The notes beneath the pieces are model-generated. The model was given only the letters and a program-made list of their open reading frames with translations. It did no database searches and was not told where the DNA came from. The position numbers and the translations under genes were made by a program. This document shows positions 8,270 to 17,160 of a stretch of 64,000 bases of DNA, one piece after another; position 1 is the stretch's first letter, and each line of letters opens with the position of its first letter. The stretch covers positions 1 to 64,000 of the forward strand of contig WGMF01000007.1 in the NCBI GenBank assembly GCA_016125215.1. The letters run 5' to 3'. Origin of the DNA: Phycisphaera sp. (lineage in GTDB: Bacteria; Planctomycetota; Phycisphaerae; Phycisphaerales; Phycisphaeraceae).

Positions 8270-8661
8270 GTCGCGGACGCCCCCGCACATGATGGGCACT
8301 GACCGTGCAGGACCAGGTCGTGCGATTCAAGCCTGTAACCCCTGGGCGTCAACGCTCTGAGGAGGCGCGATCCAGGACAGGCGTGGATGTCAAAAACCTT
8401 GTGGCACGATCGGCAGTTGAAGTGGTGGTGGTGCGGCAGGCCGGCCGGCTCGTAGCGCGACGGCTCACCGTGCAGGGGCACCTCACGCAACGTGCCCCCC
8501 TCCAAGCCACGCTTGATCGCGCGGTAGACCGTGGCGATGCCGAGAGTCGGCAAGACCCGCCGAACCATGCGGTGCAGTTCCTCAATGGACACGGGCCGGC
8601 CGGCTTGTAAAAGCCTGTGGGCGATCACATCTTGCTGTCGGGTCTTTCGCGGCACGACCAT
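8266..8661 (-). CDS. Fur-family metal-dependent repressor (Fur/Zur-like)
   Basis: 131 residues from the ATG at 8661. The N-terminal winged helix covers about 1-75 (QQDVIAHRLLQAGRPVSIEE, IATVYRAIKRG recognition helix). The dimerisation/metal half contains PHHHHFNCRSCHKVFDIH and a second knuckle CPSC near the C-terminus, the structural zinc site. Metal specificity (Zn, Fe) cannot be read reliably, but the His-rich partner fits Zn or Cu/Ni homeostasis. A longer frame exists upstream, but a strong operator-like dyad lies immediately before this ATG, supporting the start and autoregulation. Confidence 0.87.
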   Translation of the reverse strand: MVVPRKTRQQDVIAHRLLQAGRPVSIEELHRMVRRVLPTLGIATVYRAIKRGLEGGTLREVPLHGEPSRYEPAGLPHHHHFNCRSCHKVFDIHACPGSRLLRALTPRGYRLESHDLVLHGQCPSCAGASAT

Positions 8662-8662
8662 A

Positions 8663-8684
8663 TGATAATGGTTTATCATTATCA
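8663..8684. promoter_or_regulatory. Fur/Zur-type operator dyad
   Basis: TGATAATG-N6-CATTATCA is a perfect 8-bp inverted repeat located 1 base upstream of the Fur-family start codon. An overlapping dyad TGATAA-N4-TTATCA lies within it (8663-8678). The wording resembles Fur-superfamily boxes built on GATAAT half sites. Inferred use: autoregulation of the two-gene metal operon. Confidence 0.7.
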
Positions 8685-8733
8685 AATCAAGGGCACGCCT
8701 CAAATCACGGGGTTGCCGTGACACGCGATGGAA

Positions 8734-8892
8734 ACGCCAAAGACGCCGGGAAAACACCGAGCAAGACTAGCCGCAAATGAACGCAAAGAAACGCGAATAG
8801 ATTGCGTTGAAATGCCACATGCCGTGAAAGCGCAACAAGGCGTACGCAGGTTTTCTCTGCGCACATCTTGGCGTCCTTGGCGTCTTGGCGGT
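8734..8892. repeat. Inverted 'cgccaag...cttggcg' intergenic element, copy 1
   Basis: The left edge has acgccaaagacgccg and the right edge three units of the cttggcgtc type (8867-8892). Edges are mutually complementary. The middle contains ccgcaaatgaacgcaaag-like words. A second element of similar length and edge design lies at 53537-53700. Non-coding; inferred dispersed repeat. Confidence 0.55.
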
Positions 8893-8902
8893 TAACGCGG
8901 TC

Positions 8903-9265
8903 TCAGGCTTTGGCCAGGGCCGACTTGGCGGTCTCGACGATCTTGTCGAAGGCCTGGGGATCGGCGATGGCGATCTCGCTGAGCATCTTGCGGTTCAGGC
9001 CGATGTTCGCCAGCTTGAGGCCCGCGACGAATCGGCTGTATTGCATGCCGCGCATCCGGGTGGCCGCGTTGATGCGGACGATCCAGAGCTTGCGGTAGTC
9101 GCGCTTGACGTGCTTGCGGTGGCGAGTGCGGTAGATGTCCGCACGCATGACCGCGTCTTTGACACGGCGCCAGCATCGGCTGCGTGTGCCACGCTTGCCC
9201 TTGGCAAGTTTGAACCATCGGACCTTGGCTTGTCGGCGGGCGGCGCCCTTTTGTGCACGGGGCAT
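8903..9265 (-). CDS. rplT: 50S ribosomal protein L20
   Basis: 120 residues, the normal length. It opens MPRAQKGAARRQAKVRWFKL, then the basic N-terminal extension (GTRSRCWRRVKDAVMRA), YRKLWIVRINAATRMRGMQYSRF and LNRKMLSEIAIADPQAF, all conserved in L20. It binds 23S rRNA early in 50S assembly. A CAGGAG Shine-Dalgarno precedes the ATG. It follows rpmI by 113 bases, a spacer holding a ccccgga/tccgggg hairpin and a ttcggccgaa palindrome, possibly related to L20 feedback. infC is not adjacent, unlike in most bacteria. Confidence 0.97.
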   Translation of the reverse strand: MPRAQKGAARRQAKVRWFKLAKGKRGTRSRCWRRVKDAVMRADIYRTRHRKHVKRDYRKLWIVRINAATRMRGMQYSRFVAGLKLANIGLNRKMLSEIAIADPQAFDKIVETAKSALAKA

Positions 9266-9378
9266 GGGAGAGACTCCTGAATTTTCGCCTCGGCGGGGTC
9301 GGCTCGTTCGGCCGAACTTGTTTCCCGACAGGCAGACCCCCGGAAGCTGTCCGGGGAGGGATCACAGTCGCTTCGAGC

Positions 9379-9591
9379 TTATTCCGCGGGCAGGAGCGGG
9401 CGGTGAAGCATCTTTTCCAAACGGGTGATGTCGCCGCGCTTGGCCACGCCCTTCTTGCGGTAAGAGCGGACCTGATCGCCGGTCTTGTTCGAGCGGAGGT
9501 GGCCGTTGCGGGACTTGCGGAACTTGACCTTGCCCTTGCCGGAGATCTTGATGCGCTTGAGCAGGCCTTTGTGTGACTTGAGCTTGGGCAT
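9379..9591 (-). CDS. rpmI: 50S ribosomal protein L35
   Basis: 70 residues from the ATG at 9591: MPKLKSHKGLLKRIKISGKG, then SRNGHLRSNKTGDQVRSYRK. Typical L35, small and strongly basic. The longer frame to 9654 was rejected, since family members start MPK and GAGGTG lies 5-10 bases before this ATG. It is the first gene of a two-gene unit with rplT; a promoter is visible just upstream. Confidence 0.96.
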   Translation of the reverse strand: MPKLKSHKGLLKRIKISGKGKVKFRKSRNGHLRSNKTGDQVRSYRKKGVAKRGDITRLEKMLHRPLLPAE

Positions 9592-9626
9592 GGGGCACCT
9601 CGGGGTCGAGTTCAATCGAGCCGAGC

Positions 9627-9654
9627 ATTGTACCCACTGCCCCGGGACGTGCAA
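9627..9654 (-). promoter_or_regulatory. Promoter for rpmI-rplT
   Basis: On the minus strand TTGCAC (9654-9649), a 16-base spacer, then TACAAT (9632-9627). Transcription would start near 9619, giving a leader of about 28 bases with a GAGGTG Shine-Dalgarno. The short leader leaves no space for an infC-type or long autoregulatory leader. Confidence 0.65.
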
Positions 9655-9702
9655 ATGCCCACCTCGGCAAGGTCCGCCCCCGTCCCGTGCTCCCCCGGGG
9701 GG

Positions 9703-10905
9703 CTACCAATACATCGTGTTGGTCAGCTCAAACCGCATGTTCTGGGGCAAGGTGAAGTTGAGCCTCGTGACATCCAGCCCAGCGTGCTCAGCGATGAAAA
9801 GGTCTTTCTTGCACTCGGCCAGGTCGATGGCCTCGCCGGCCTTGTCGTTCTCGTCGAGCGTTTTGGGGTCGGGGATCGTCTGGACAAGCGGTCGGCAGGG
9901 GTCGGTGACACGGTGGTCGACCACGGCACACCACCTGCCGTCGGACAGGCGTACGACCGACCCGGGCGGGTATGGCGGGACGACGAGCAGCATCGCGTGG
10001 AGGACGCTGGGGTCGAAGCGCAACATTTGATTAGGTCGAAGCAGATAGTGCAGCGCCCAGACGGTCGGCCGGGCGTGTTCTTTGCCGGCGGGGTTGCGCA
10101 GCTCATCGAGCGCGTCGACGAGGGCGACGATCCGGGCAAAAACATGGATACGGTTGTCGCTGAGCACGGGCATGCCCCTGCCGCTGTAACCCGATCCGTC
10201 GTGGCGCTGGTGGTGGTTGAGCACGCACGTCGCGGCCGACGGGTCGACCTGGCCGCGCACGAGTTCGTAGCCCAGCCGGGTGTGGTCGCGGAAGGCCTCG
10301 TCCCTCTCATCGCCCGATGATCGGTAGCGAAGCAAGGTGTCCTGGTCGAGCATCTTGAGCCCCACGTCGTGCAACATGCCGCCCAGCCCGACGTTCACGA
10401 CCTCCCTTGCGCGTGAGGGGTCGACGTGTTTGCGCTGCTTGACGATGTAACTCTCAAGCTTCAGCCCCACGAGAAGCGAAAGATAACTGACGGTCGAGCT
10501 GTGGCGGATCAGGTCGTCATCGGTGGCGGCCAGGTCGCCGAGGAAGACCGCGGCCTTGGGGTTGCCCAGGACCTGGTCCATCAGCGACTCGATCGTCTTG
10601 ACGTAGCCTGCAAAGTCGATCTTGGCAGACGACTGGCTCTGCACGGCTTCGAGCGTCCGGGTCACCTGCTCCACCAAGGTGCCCTGCGTCTGCATGATCT
10701 GCGGGTCGACGTGCTCGCGCACAAAATCGAGGGCGGGGTAACGCACCCACAGCCAGTGGACGCCGATCTCACCGAGCTTGGCCAGGACCGTTTCGTTCAG
10801 TTCGTAATCGACCTTTAGCAAAACCTGCGTCGGCTTGTTGGGCAGACGCACCGGTTGAGCCAGTCGCATCCCCGGTTTGGCGTGTTGGATGTCCACTCGT
10901 AACAC
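9703..10905 (-). CDS. HD-GYP domain protein with DUF3391-like N-terminus
   Basis: 400 residues from GTG at 10905, which has GGAAGG 8-13 bases upstream. N-terminal DUF3391-like part: VDIQHAKPGMRLAQPVRLPN, then a segment on 'control' of the HD domain. The HD-GYP phosphodiesterase core follows: MLHDVGLKML, NHHQRHDGSGYSGRGMP and IVALVDALDELRNPAG. Family members hydrolyse cyclic di-GMP to GMP with a bi- or trinuclear metal centre. Here the GYP triplet reads GYS, as in some active homologues. No transmembrane segment or receiver domain is seen. It is a stand-alone gene with no GGDEF partner in view. Confidence 0.86.
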   Translation of the reverse strand: MLRVDIQHAKPGMRLAQPVRLPNKPTQVLLKVDYELNETVLAKLGEIGVHWLWVRYPALDFVREHVDPQIMQTQGTLVEQVTRTLEAVQSQSSAKIDFAGYVKTIESLMDQVLGNPKAAVFLGDLAATDDDLIRHSSTVSYLSLLVGLKLESYIVKQRKHVDPSRAREVVNVGLGGMLHDVGLKMLDQDTLLRYRSSGDERDEAFRDHTRLGYELVRGQVDPSAATCVLNHHQRHDGSGYSGRGMPVLSDNRIHVFARIVALVDALDELRNPAGKEHARPTVWALHYLLRPNQMLRFDPSVLHAMLLVVPPYPPGSVVRLSDGRWCAVVDHRVTDPCRPLVQTIPDPKTLDENDKAGEAIDLAECKKDLFIAEHAGLDVTRLNFTLPQNMRFELTNTMYW

Positions 10906-11246
10906 AGGCCACTTCCTTCCCCCCCCGGAACCATAACCCGGAAGCACAACCCGAAAGCACAACCCTGGCCATCGAACCCCGAAGGACAAACCCTCAACAC
11001 TCAACCTTTATCACAATCGACCGGTAAAACACGGAAATTGACAGGCCCCGATAAGTCTGTCGCAAATACCCCCTTACCCCGCTTACCCAAACGGGACCCG
11101 GCGTTCTCACCAAGCCGATGAGCGAGACCGGGTAAACTAAAACATCCTGAGCCATGTCTGCGGGCAGGGTGGGTCAGTAGTTTTTGAAATATCTCACCTG
11201 TCCGGGCGTTTGGATGGTGGGTCCCTCTTTTTGCGCGGAGCGAACG
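10906..11246. other. Intergenic region with three 13-nt tandem repeats
   Basis: A 341-base divergent gap. At 10926-10964 three consecutive 13-base units occur (cggaaccataacc, cggaagcacaacc, cgaaagcacaacc), directly upstream of the HD-GYP Shine-Dalgarno. A TAAACT hexamer lies near 11135 in front of the plus-strand gene. No convincing small gene was found. Confidence 0.4.
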
Positions 11247-12662
11247 ATGCAAGCCAGGGGTGTCAGCCAACGGATGAAGTCATGGCTCTGGGCTATGGGC
11301 ATCGTTGCTTGGGCGCTGCCCGCGGTCGCAGCGCTGGGCCAACCCAAGGCTGACAACGCCGGCGCCGTGAAGCCGCAGGACAAGACGCCTTACCAGAGCG
11401 TCATGGACGACCCCAACCGGACCGTCGGTTTCCTCGACAGGACGCTGACACAATCGGGCGCGGAGCGGGTCTACCGCATCTGGGTTCCGTTGGACTACGA
11501 CAAGCAGAAGCGCATTCCGATCATCCTTTATCTCCACGACCAAAAGAGCCGCGGCATCTACGGCAAGGAGATGATGCGTTCGGGCCTGCCCGAATACATC
11601 GACGAGCACGTGGGGCAGTTCCCGTGGATCGTGGCGATACCGCAGGCCCTGCCCAGTGATGGTTGGAACGACAAGCAACTGCTCCTGGCGCTTGAGGTGC
11701 TCGACCGCACACGCAAGGAGTATGCGGTCGATGAGCAGCGGGTCTATCTCGTCGGCGAGGAGGAAGGGGCTGAGGCGGCGTTCAGGCTGGCCGCGACCGA
11801 GCCCCGCCGATTTGCCGCCATGTTTACACTCTACAGTTACAACGAGGATGTTACGGGCAAGTTCACCCACCTGCCCACCTGGATGCTAACGACCTGGGGC
11901 GATGGTCAGATCCGAAGGTGCTTTGCATCATTGGCACATGCGGGCCAGGTCGAGGCGCGGTACAGCGAACTGAGCGATGAGTCTGAGATCAACATCACCA
12001 ACATCTATAGCGACAAAGCGGCGCTGGGTTGGCTCACGGGTCACACCCTGGCCGACCTGGGCCGACAGACGCCATTGCCGCCTAAAGTCGATGCGCCCAG
12101 GTGGCACGACCGACCACTGGAAGCGTGGTTCCGACTCGACCGACAGGGCAAACCGATCTACATCGCCCCCCCTCTGTCCCGGAATCTTGAGCGTGCAAGA
12201 AGCGTGCTTGCCAGCGGCCGCTACGGGGTTGCCATGGACGTCTTGCAACAACTCATCGACAGCGCCCGCCTGGATATCGACGACATCGCTCTTGCGGGGC
12301 AGATCATGCGCGAACTGGCCGCCTACCGTGACAACCTCTCACTGGCGACCGAAGACTACGTCAAGTACCGGAACTACCCGCTGGCCACCGTCACACTCGA
12401 CACCCTTTCCAAACAGTTCGAACCCCAACCTCAGGCCAAAGCCGCTGGCGCTAAACTTAAACAGTGGCAGACGGATCAGACGGTCCAGAATGAGCTCAAC
12501 GCCATCAAGTACTACGACCGCGCGGTGGAACTTGAACACAACCGTCGGCACAAAGACGCTGCGCTGATCTACGACGGGATCATCAAAAAGTACCCCGACA
12601 CACTCGGTGCCGAGCAGGCCCAATATCGGCTGGACAGGCTCAAAGCCGAGGGGAAGGTCTGA
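11247..12662 (+). CDS. Exported esterase-like alpha/beta-hydrolase with TPR-like C-terminus; nucleophile Ser absent
   Basis: 471 residues from ATG 11247 (GGAG at 11237-11240). Signal peptide SWLWAMGIVAWALPAVAALG. The middle resembles feruloyl esterase/PHB-depolymerase-like hydrolases: YRIWVPLDYDKQKRIPIILY, then YAVDEQRVYLVGEEEGAEAA. In active enzymes the elbow after this strand is G-x-S-x-G; here it is G-E-E-E-G, so the nucleophilic Ser is missing. The last 130 residues form helical TPR-like repeats ending KYPDTLGAEQAQYRLDRL. It may be a binding or scaffold protein rather than an enzyme. Location periplasmic, inferred. Confidence 0.7.
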   Translation: MQARGVSQRMKSWLWAMGIVAWALPAVAALGQPKADNAGAVKPQDKTPYQSVMDDPNRTVGFLDRTLTQSGAERVYRIWVPLDYDKQKRIPIILYLHDQKSRGIYGKEMMRSGLPEYIDEHVGQFPWIVAIPQALPSDGWNDKQLLLALEVLDRTRKEYAVDEQRVYLVGEEEGAEAAFRLAATEPRRFAAMFTLYSYNEDVTGKFTHLPTWMLTTWGDGQIRRCFASLAHAGQVEARYSELSDESEINITNIYSDKAALGWLTGHTLADLGRQTPLPPKVDAPRWHDRPLEAWFRLDRQGKPIYIAPPLSRNLERARSVLASGRYGVAMDVLQQLIDSARLDIDDIALAGQIMRELAAYRDNLSLATEDYVKYRNYPLATVTLDTLSKQFEPQPQAKAAGAKLKQWQTDQTVQNELNAIKYYDRAVELEHNRRHKDAALIYDGIIKKYPDTLGAEQAQYRLDRLKAEGKV

Positions 12663-12696
12663 CCCACCGATCGGGACATGCCGGCTTGTGCCTCTG

Positions 12697-15600
12697 TCAA
12701 TCCCCGATCGGCTTGCGAGTTTCCACGGTCAGTTCATGCAGCAAACCGTTGGGCAGCAGGTTGTAATCCGCGCTGAATCGCTCGCCCTCGGTGACAAAGT
12801 TCCCCGGCCCGTAGTTGGCGGTGTGCAGGGGCACCTGATGTAAAGGACCAAAGGTGTTGCGACGGGTCAGGACCAGTTGCACAGGGATCGCTTCGCCACG
12901 ACCGGCCCAGGGTGTAATCTCCACTTCATACGGGGCCCAACCGACAAGCCGGGATTGCCCGTCGCAGCCCTGTACTTTCACGCAGGCCGCCGCGGTCTGA
13001 CCGATGCACAGGAAAAGTTTCTCATCCTGAGCCGGCGCGCCCGGCGGTGGGACCCACAACGTGATAGCCCCGCCGTAGAACGGCAGACCCTGTGAAGTGA
13101 TTGAACCCGTCGCGATCCTGAGCGGCAGTTGTGTCAGGGTGGCGCTCGATCCGTGAACCTCGACACCGAACTGCCCAAGCAGGTAGACCGCTTCGAGGTT
13201 GCTGTTCTCGTGATAGTCGGTGGTCAGGGTGATTTCATTCTGACCCGCACGCAGCGCGGAGGTGGGCAACACAAACCGTCGAAAAGCACGGTCGACCCAC
13301 CACCCCTGATCCGTCACGGTCGAGAGCCGCGTGCCGTTGATGCGCGTCTCGAAAGACATCGGCTCCTCCATGGCCAGTTCGATCGGACCCGTCGGCATCT
13401 CGCGGATCGCAAAGCGAAAACGAACGGCCACCCTCCCCCGAACCGTGACGCCCTTGCTCCTCACAAACCACGGCTGAAGCATGTGCCCACCGCGCGGAGC
13501 CAGGCCCAATTGTTCCCGCACGGCACGGTCCGCTTTCAAAACCTCGGCCGCGGGCTGCCAATGGCCCCCGTCGATCCCGTATTCCGCAAAGTCCAGCACG
13601 CAGACATTGGGCTCGCTGAGGGCATACTCGAAAGGACCGGGAACAGCGGTCGTGGTGTGGGTGCCCCAGCGCTCACGCATGGGCACGTGGGCCTCCGATC
13701 CCGGGCCGATCACGAACAGGTGCTCACCACCCTCAACGAAATCCGCAGTAAAAGTGAGGTAGCCGTCGGCATCCACGGCCGGGATGCGCGTCCGTGTCCC
13801 GCGCAGACAGTCCCACGCTTCCACAACCCCCTTGCCCTCGACACGGAATTGCGTCGCGTTGTATGCCTTCTCCCTGTTGACGTTGAGCGCCATGAGCACC
13901 CGCAGGGCCCCGACATCACGCATCTGGCAAAAAATATCCGTCGCCGGTTTTCCGGTTGCCGGATCGCTCACACGGACAGTCGGTGGCACAACACCATCCA
14001 CCGCCGCGGTCAGTGTGTCGAACTCCAGCGGCGTGTTGATCGCTCTCGTTGAGAGATCGGCGGGCGCATCGGAAGGCAGCGCATCGACATAACCGGGGAC
14101 ATCGCCGGCAAAGATCACCTTGCCGCCCGCGGAGAGAAACTCATCGAGCAGCCGCAGTGTGGAGCTGCGCACCGTGTTCAAGCCGGCGACAACGACGGTT
14201 TGATACGTCGCCTCCCCCACACGCAGGACGGGGCCACCCTCGCGTTTCTCCACACGTGCAAGCCGAGAGAGCAGTTCCTCGTCGCCGTAATCGAAATCGA
14301 TCTGCGCGCCGCAGAGCCAGTGGAAGGTCTTGGAATAGGTCTTTTCCAGTTCTTCGACTCCCGGAGACTTGGCGCTCAACCCGTTGGCCCAGCCCGGGTA
14401 GAACCGGCACCACACGCTCTCGATGGGGTTAATCACCAGCACGCCGCAACAAGGCTTGCCCTGCGACATCATGACCCCGATGCGGGCGAAATACGTCTCG
14501 ACGCTGTCGTAATCATGCCACCAAGCCGACTGGTGCAGGATGCTTGCGGGGTAGTCTCGCTTGGCTTCGCCCTGCATCGTGTACCACGAGAGGTGATGGC
14601 ATCGCAGGTTGATCCCGAACAGGGCCTGCCAATCGCCCACGTGCTTATGACCGGCAAAGGGCATCTGCCAACCCGTGCAGCCGTAAAGCTCCGAGAGGAG
14701 CCTCTTCCGCCCGACCTGCCGTGCCACGGAAGACAGTTGCTTGGCAACCCAATAACGCCGGTTGCCCTCGGTGAGGATGTCGATGCCGGGGTAGTCCATG
14801 TGTTCGTAGTAGCGCATCACGGAACCGCTCATGCATGTCTGCGCGGTGAGTGAGTCTTCGTGGAGGACGTGTCCGGTGAGGATGAGGTTGTTCCTGACGC
14901 ACCACTCACGGCAGGGCCGGGCAAAGTTTTCGATGAACAACCGTTGGATCAGTTCGACATAGTGCCACTTGACCTGCGACACGTCCCGACCCTCGAGCTG
15001 GAGGAAAAGTTCGGGCAACCGTGACCGAAGGTCATAGCCGAACGCACGCTTGAACTGGGCAAAAATCCCCGGCGTCCACGGCAGCTTCCACTCGGGGCGT
15101 TCCCGATTGCTGGAGAACGAAGTCAACAACGGCCCGCGGTGGGGCTCGTCCGTGAAGATGCCGTTGATGGAACGTCCCAGCCGATCGCCGCAGTGTTTGC
15201 GGTATTTCTCGTGCGTTGAACGGAGGAAACACTCGGTCGCGGTACGGTTGAGCGTGTCAACGTAGGTATAGCCGTTGTAGAACGTGCTTTTGTCCTGCTC
15301 GACGACGGTGATAGCCAACACGTTGCGGTCGGCGTATTTCTTTACGGGTGTTGTGGGTCTCAGGCGAGCAACCTCGTAAACCTTCACGCCGTCGAGCCGA
15401 CACGCAAAGGCCGCGACCAGGTTGTCACGCCACTCAAAAGCACCGCCCCCGACCACGTCGCACGACAGGAGCTTCATGCGGTAGCGCGCTTCGCGTGTGA
15501 CCATCCCCCCCGCTGTCCCGCTGGGCCAACGGTCTTCGTCATACAGCCACGCCTCCATGCCCAGCTTCTCGCCCTCGTCGGCACAGGCGTTGATGAGGTC

Positions 15601-15795
15601 AAACCACTCATCGCCCAGATATTCCGTGACCAGCCCCGTGCGTGAGTGCATGAAATACCCGCCGAATCCCATCTCTTTCATCACACGGACCTGCCGCAGC
15701 AGCTCTTCTCTGTCGAGGTCGCCGTTCCACGACCAGAACGGTTTGCCACGGTACTCGGCACCCGGATTTTGAAATTCCGAGTAGAGGTCTTGCAT
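12697..15795 (-). CDS. GH106-like glycoside hydrolase (alpha-L-rhamnosidase family)
   Basis: About 1032 residues from ATG 15795 (GTG 15804 is the alternative). The N-terminal barrel opens PGAEYRGKPFWSWNG and MGFGGYFMHSRTGLVTEYLG, then AWLYDEDRWPSGTAGG and GIFTDEPHRGPLL, as in GH106 alpha-L-rhamnosidases and close relatives. The C-terminal third is beta-rich, with jelly-roll-like modules (around 750-1030). No signal peptide is seen, so a cytoplasmic or non-classical location is possible. Rhamnose release from pectin-type polymers would fit the xylanase gene that is divergently transcribed next to it. Substrate not proven. Confidence 0.78.
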   Translation of the reverse strand: MQDLYSEFQNPGAEYRGKPFWSWNGDLDREELLRQVRVMKEMGFGGYFMHSRTGLVTEYLGDEWFDLINACADEGEKLGMEAWLYDEDRWPSGTAGGMVTREARYRMKLLSCDVVGGGAFEWRDNLVAAFACRLDGVKVYEVARLRPTTPVKKYADRNVLAITVVEQDKSTFYNGYTYVDTLNRTATECFLRSTHEKYRKHCGDRLGRSINGIFTDEPHRGPLLTSFSSNRERPEWKLPWTPGIFAQFKRAFGYDLRSRLPELFLQLEGRDVSQVKWHYVELIQRLFIENFARPCREWCVRNNLILTGHVLHEDSLTAQTCMSGSVMRYYEHMDYPGIDILTEGNRRYWVAKQLSSVARQVGRKRLLSELYGCTGWQMPFAGHKHVGDWQALFGINLRCHHLSWYTMQGEAKRDYPASILHQSAWWHDYDSVETYFARIGVMMSQGKPCCGVLVINPIESVWCRFYPGWANGLSAKSPGVEELEKTYSKTFHWLCGAQIDFDYGDEELLSRLARVEKREGGPVLRVGEATYQTVVVAGLNTVRSSTLRLLDEFLSAGGKVIFAGDVPGYVDALPSDAPADLSTRAINTPLEFDTLTAAVDGVVPPTVRVSDPATGKPATDIFCQMRDVGALRVLMALNVNREKAYNATQFRVEGKGVVEAWDCLRGTRTRIPAVDADGYLTFTADFVEGGEHLFVIGPGSEAHVPMRERWGTHTTTAVPGPFEYALSEPNVCVLDFAEYGIDGGHWQPAAEVLKADRAVREQLGLAPRGGHMLQPWFVRSKGVTVRGRVAVRFRFAIREMPTGPIELAMEEPMSFETRINGTRLSTVTDQGWWVDRAFRRFVLPTSALRAGQNEITLTTDYHENSNLEAVYLLGQFGVEVHGSSATLTQLPLRIATGSITSQGLPFYGGAITLWVPPPGAPAQDEKLFLCIGQTAAACVKVQGCDGQSRLVGWAPYEVEITPWAGRGEAIPVQLVLTRRNTFGPLHQVPLHTANYGPGNFVTEGERFSADYNLLPNGLLHELTVETRKPIGD

Positions 15796-15922
15796 AAGGT
15801 TCACTGATTCGGCGTTGCGTATTTGTGGGGCTGGGGTTGTCTACATACCCGCCCAACCGTTTCTCTTATAACACCGCCCCTGACGTCATGCACCGGCACC
15901 TTCACACCTCGAAACATTGACC

Positions 15923-17095
15923 ATGCGTTTGATTTTAATCCTCCCCATCGCTTACCTCTTGAGCACGCTCATGCCCACACCCACCGTGGAGGGTCAGCCC
16001 GCGGGGTTGCCCACTCTCAAAGAGACATTCAAGAGTGATTTCATCATCGGGGCCGAGCTTGGGAACACCGAGTTGACCGGCGAAGACCCCTCGCCGCGCG
16101 AGCTGACCGCCTCGCAGTTCAACAGCATCTCACCCGGGAACCTGCTCAAGTGGGGGCCGTTCAACCCCAGGCCCGGTGAGTTCAACCACGGCCCCGCGGA
16201 CGCCTACGTGGAGTTCGGCACCTCTCACCACATGTACGTCGTCGGCCACGTGCTCTTCTGGCACAACCAGACGCCCGACTGGGTCTTCGAGGATGAGTCG
16301 GGCAAGCAGGTCAGCCGGGATCAATTGCTCGACCGCATGAGGGAGCGCGTACGGCACGTTGCCCAGCGCTACGGCAACAGGATCAACGCCTGGGACGTGG
16401 TCAACGAATCGATCATGGACAACGGCAAGCTCCGCGACAGCCCGTGGACGCGGATCATCGGTGACGACTATATCGAACAGGCCTTCCGCATTGCCAACGA
16501 GGAACTGCCCCCCGATGTCGAACTGATCTACAACGACTACTCGATGACAGGTCGGCTCAAACGCGAAGCGGTCGTCAAGATGATCCAAGACCTCAAACAA
16601 AAGGGCCTGCGGATCGACGGCGTCGGGATGCAGGGTCACTGGGCGCTGGGCGGTCCCTCCATCGAGTCCATCGAGGAAAGCATCCTGGCGTATTCCGCCG
16701 CGGGCGTGGAAGTCCATATCACCGAACTCGACATCGACGTGCTGCCACGCAAGGCGGGCATGTGGGGGGCGGACATCCGCAAAAAACTCGAACAGGACCC
16801 CGCGATGGACCCGTACCAGGCCGGCCTGCCCGAAGCGGTGCAAAAGCAACTTGCCCAGCGCTACGCCGACATTTTCACCTGCTTCCTCAAGCACCACGAC
16901 AAGATCAAGCGCGTGACGTTCTGGGGCGTAAGCGACCGATACTCCTGGCTCAACAACTGGCCGATCAAGGGTCGAACGAACCACCCCCTGCTCCTCGACA
17001 GGCAAGGCCAACCCAAGCCCGCGTTCTATGCGGTGATCGACGCGTCGAAGCGCTATCACTTGCAAAACACTGCACAAGACCCCGACAGTCAATAG
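15923..17095 (+). CDS. Endo-1,4-beta-xylanase, GH10
   Basis: 390 residues. A signal peptide (MRLILILPIAYLLSTLMPTP) is followed by a single GH10 TIM barrel. Acid/base Glu162 lies in NAWDVVNESI and nucleophile Glu268 in VHITELDIDV; VVGHVLFWHNQTPDW (conserved His region) and the late VTFWGVSDRYSWL also fit. It cleaves internal beta-1,4 bonds in xylan outside the cytoplasm. There is no carbohydrate-binding module or dockerin. A TTG codon at 15917 is in frame but ATG 15923 is the natural start. Neighbours are a GH106-like gene (divergent) and a XylR-like regulator downstream. Confidence 0.95.
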   Translation: MRLILILPIAYLLSTLMPTPTVEGQPAGLPTLKETFKSDFIIGAELGNTELTGEDPSPRELTASQFNSISPGNLLKWGPFNPRPGEFNHGPADAYVEFGTSHHMYVVGHVLFWHNQTPDWVFEDESGKQVSRDQLLDRMRERVRHVAQRYGNRINAWDVVNESIMDNGKLRDSPWTRIIGDDYIEQAFRIANEELPPDVELIYNDYSMTGRLKREAVVKMIQDLKQKGLRIDGVGMQGHWALGGPSIESIEESILAYSAAGVEVHITELDIDVLPRKAGMWGADIRKKLEQDPAMDPYQAGLPEAVQKQLAQRYADIFTCFLKHHDKIKRVTFWGVSDRYSWLNNWPIKGRTNHPLLLDRQGQPKPAFYAVIDASKRYHLQNTAQDPDSQ

Positions 17096-17160
17096 GGCCA
17101 ACCGGCCAAGACCAACGGTGTTGACCGTTCGCCTCAATTGATGAGGAATCGAAGAATCGG

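Noticed and set aside
16130-17137. 335-residue open frame antisense to the GH10 xylanase
   Set aside because: Catalytic motifs lie on the plus strand; antisense composition is Val/Asp-rich without any domain.
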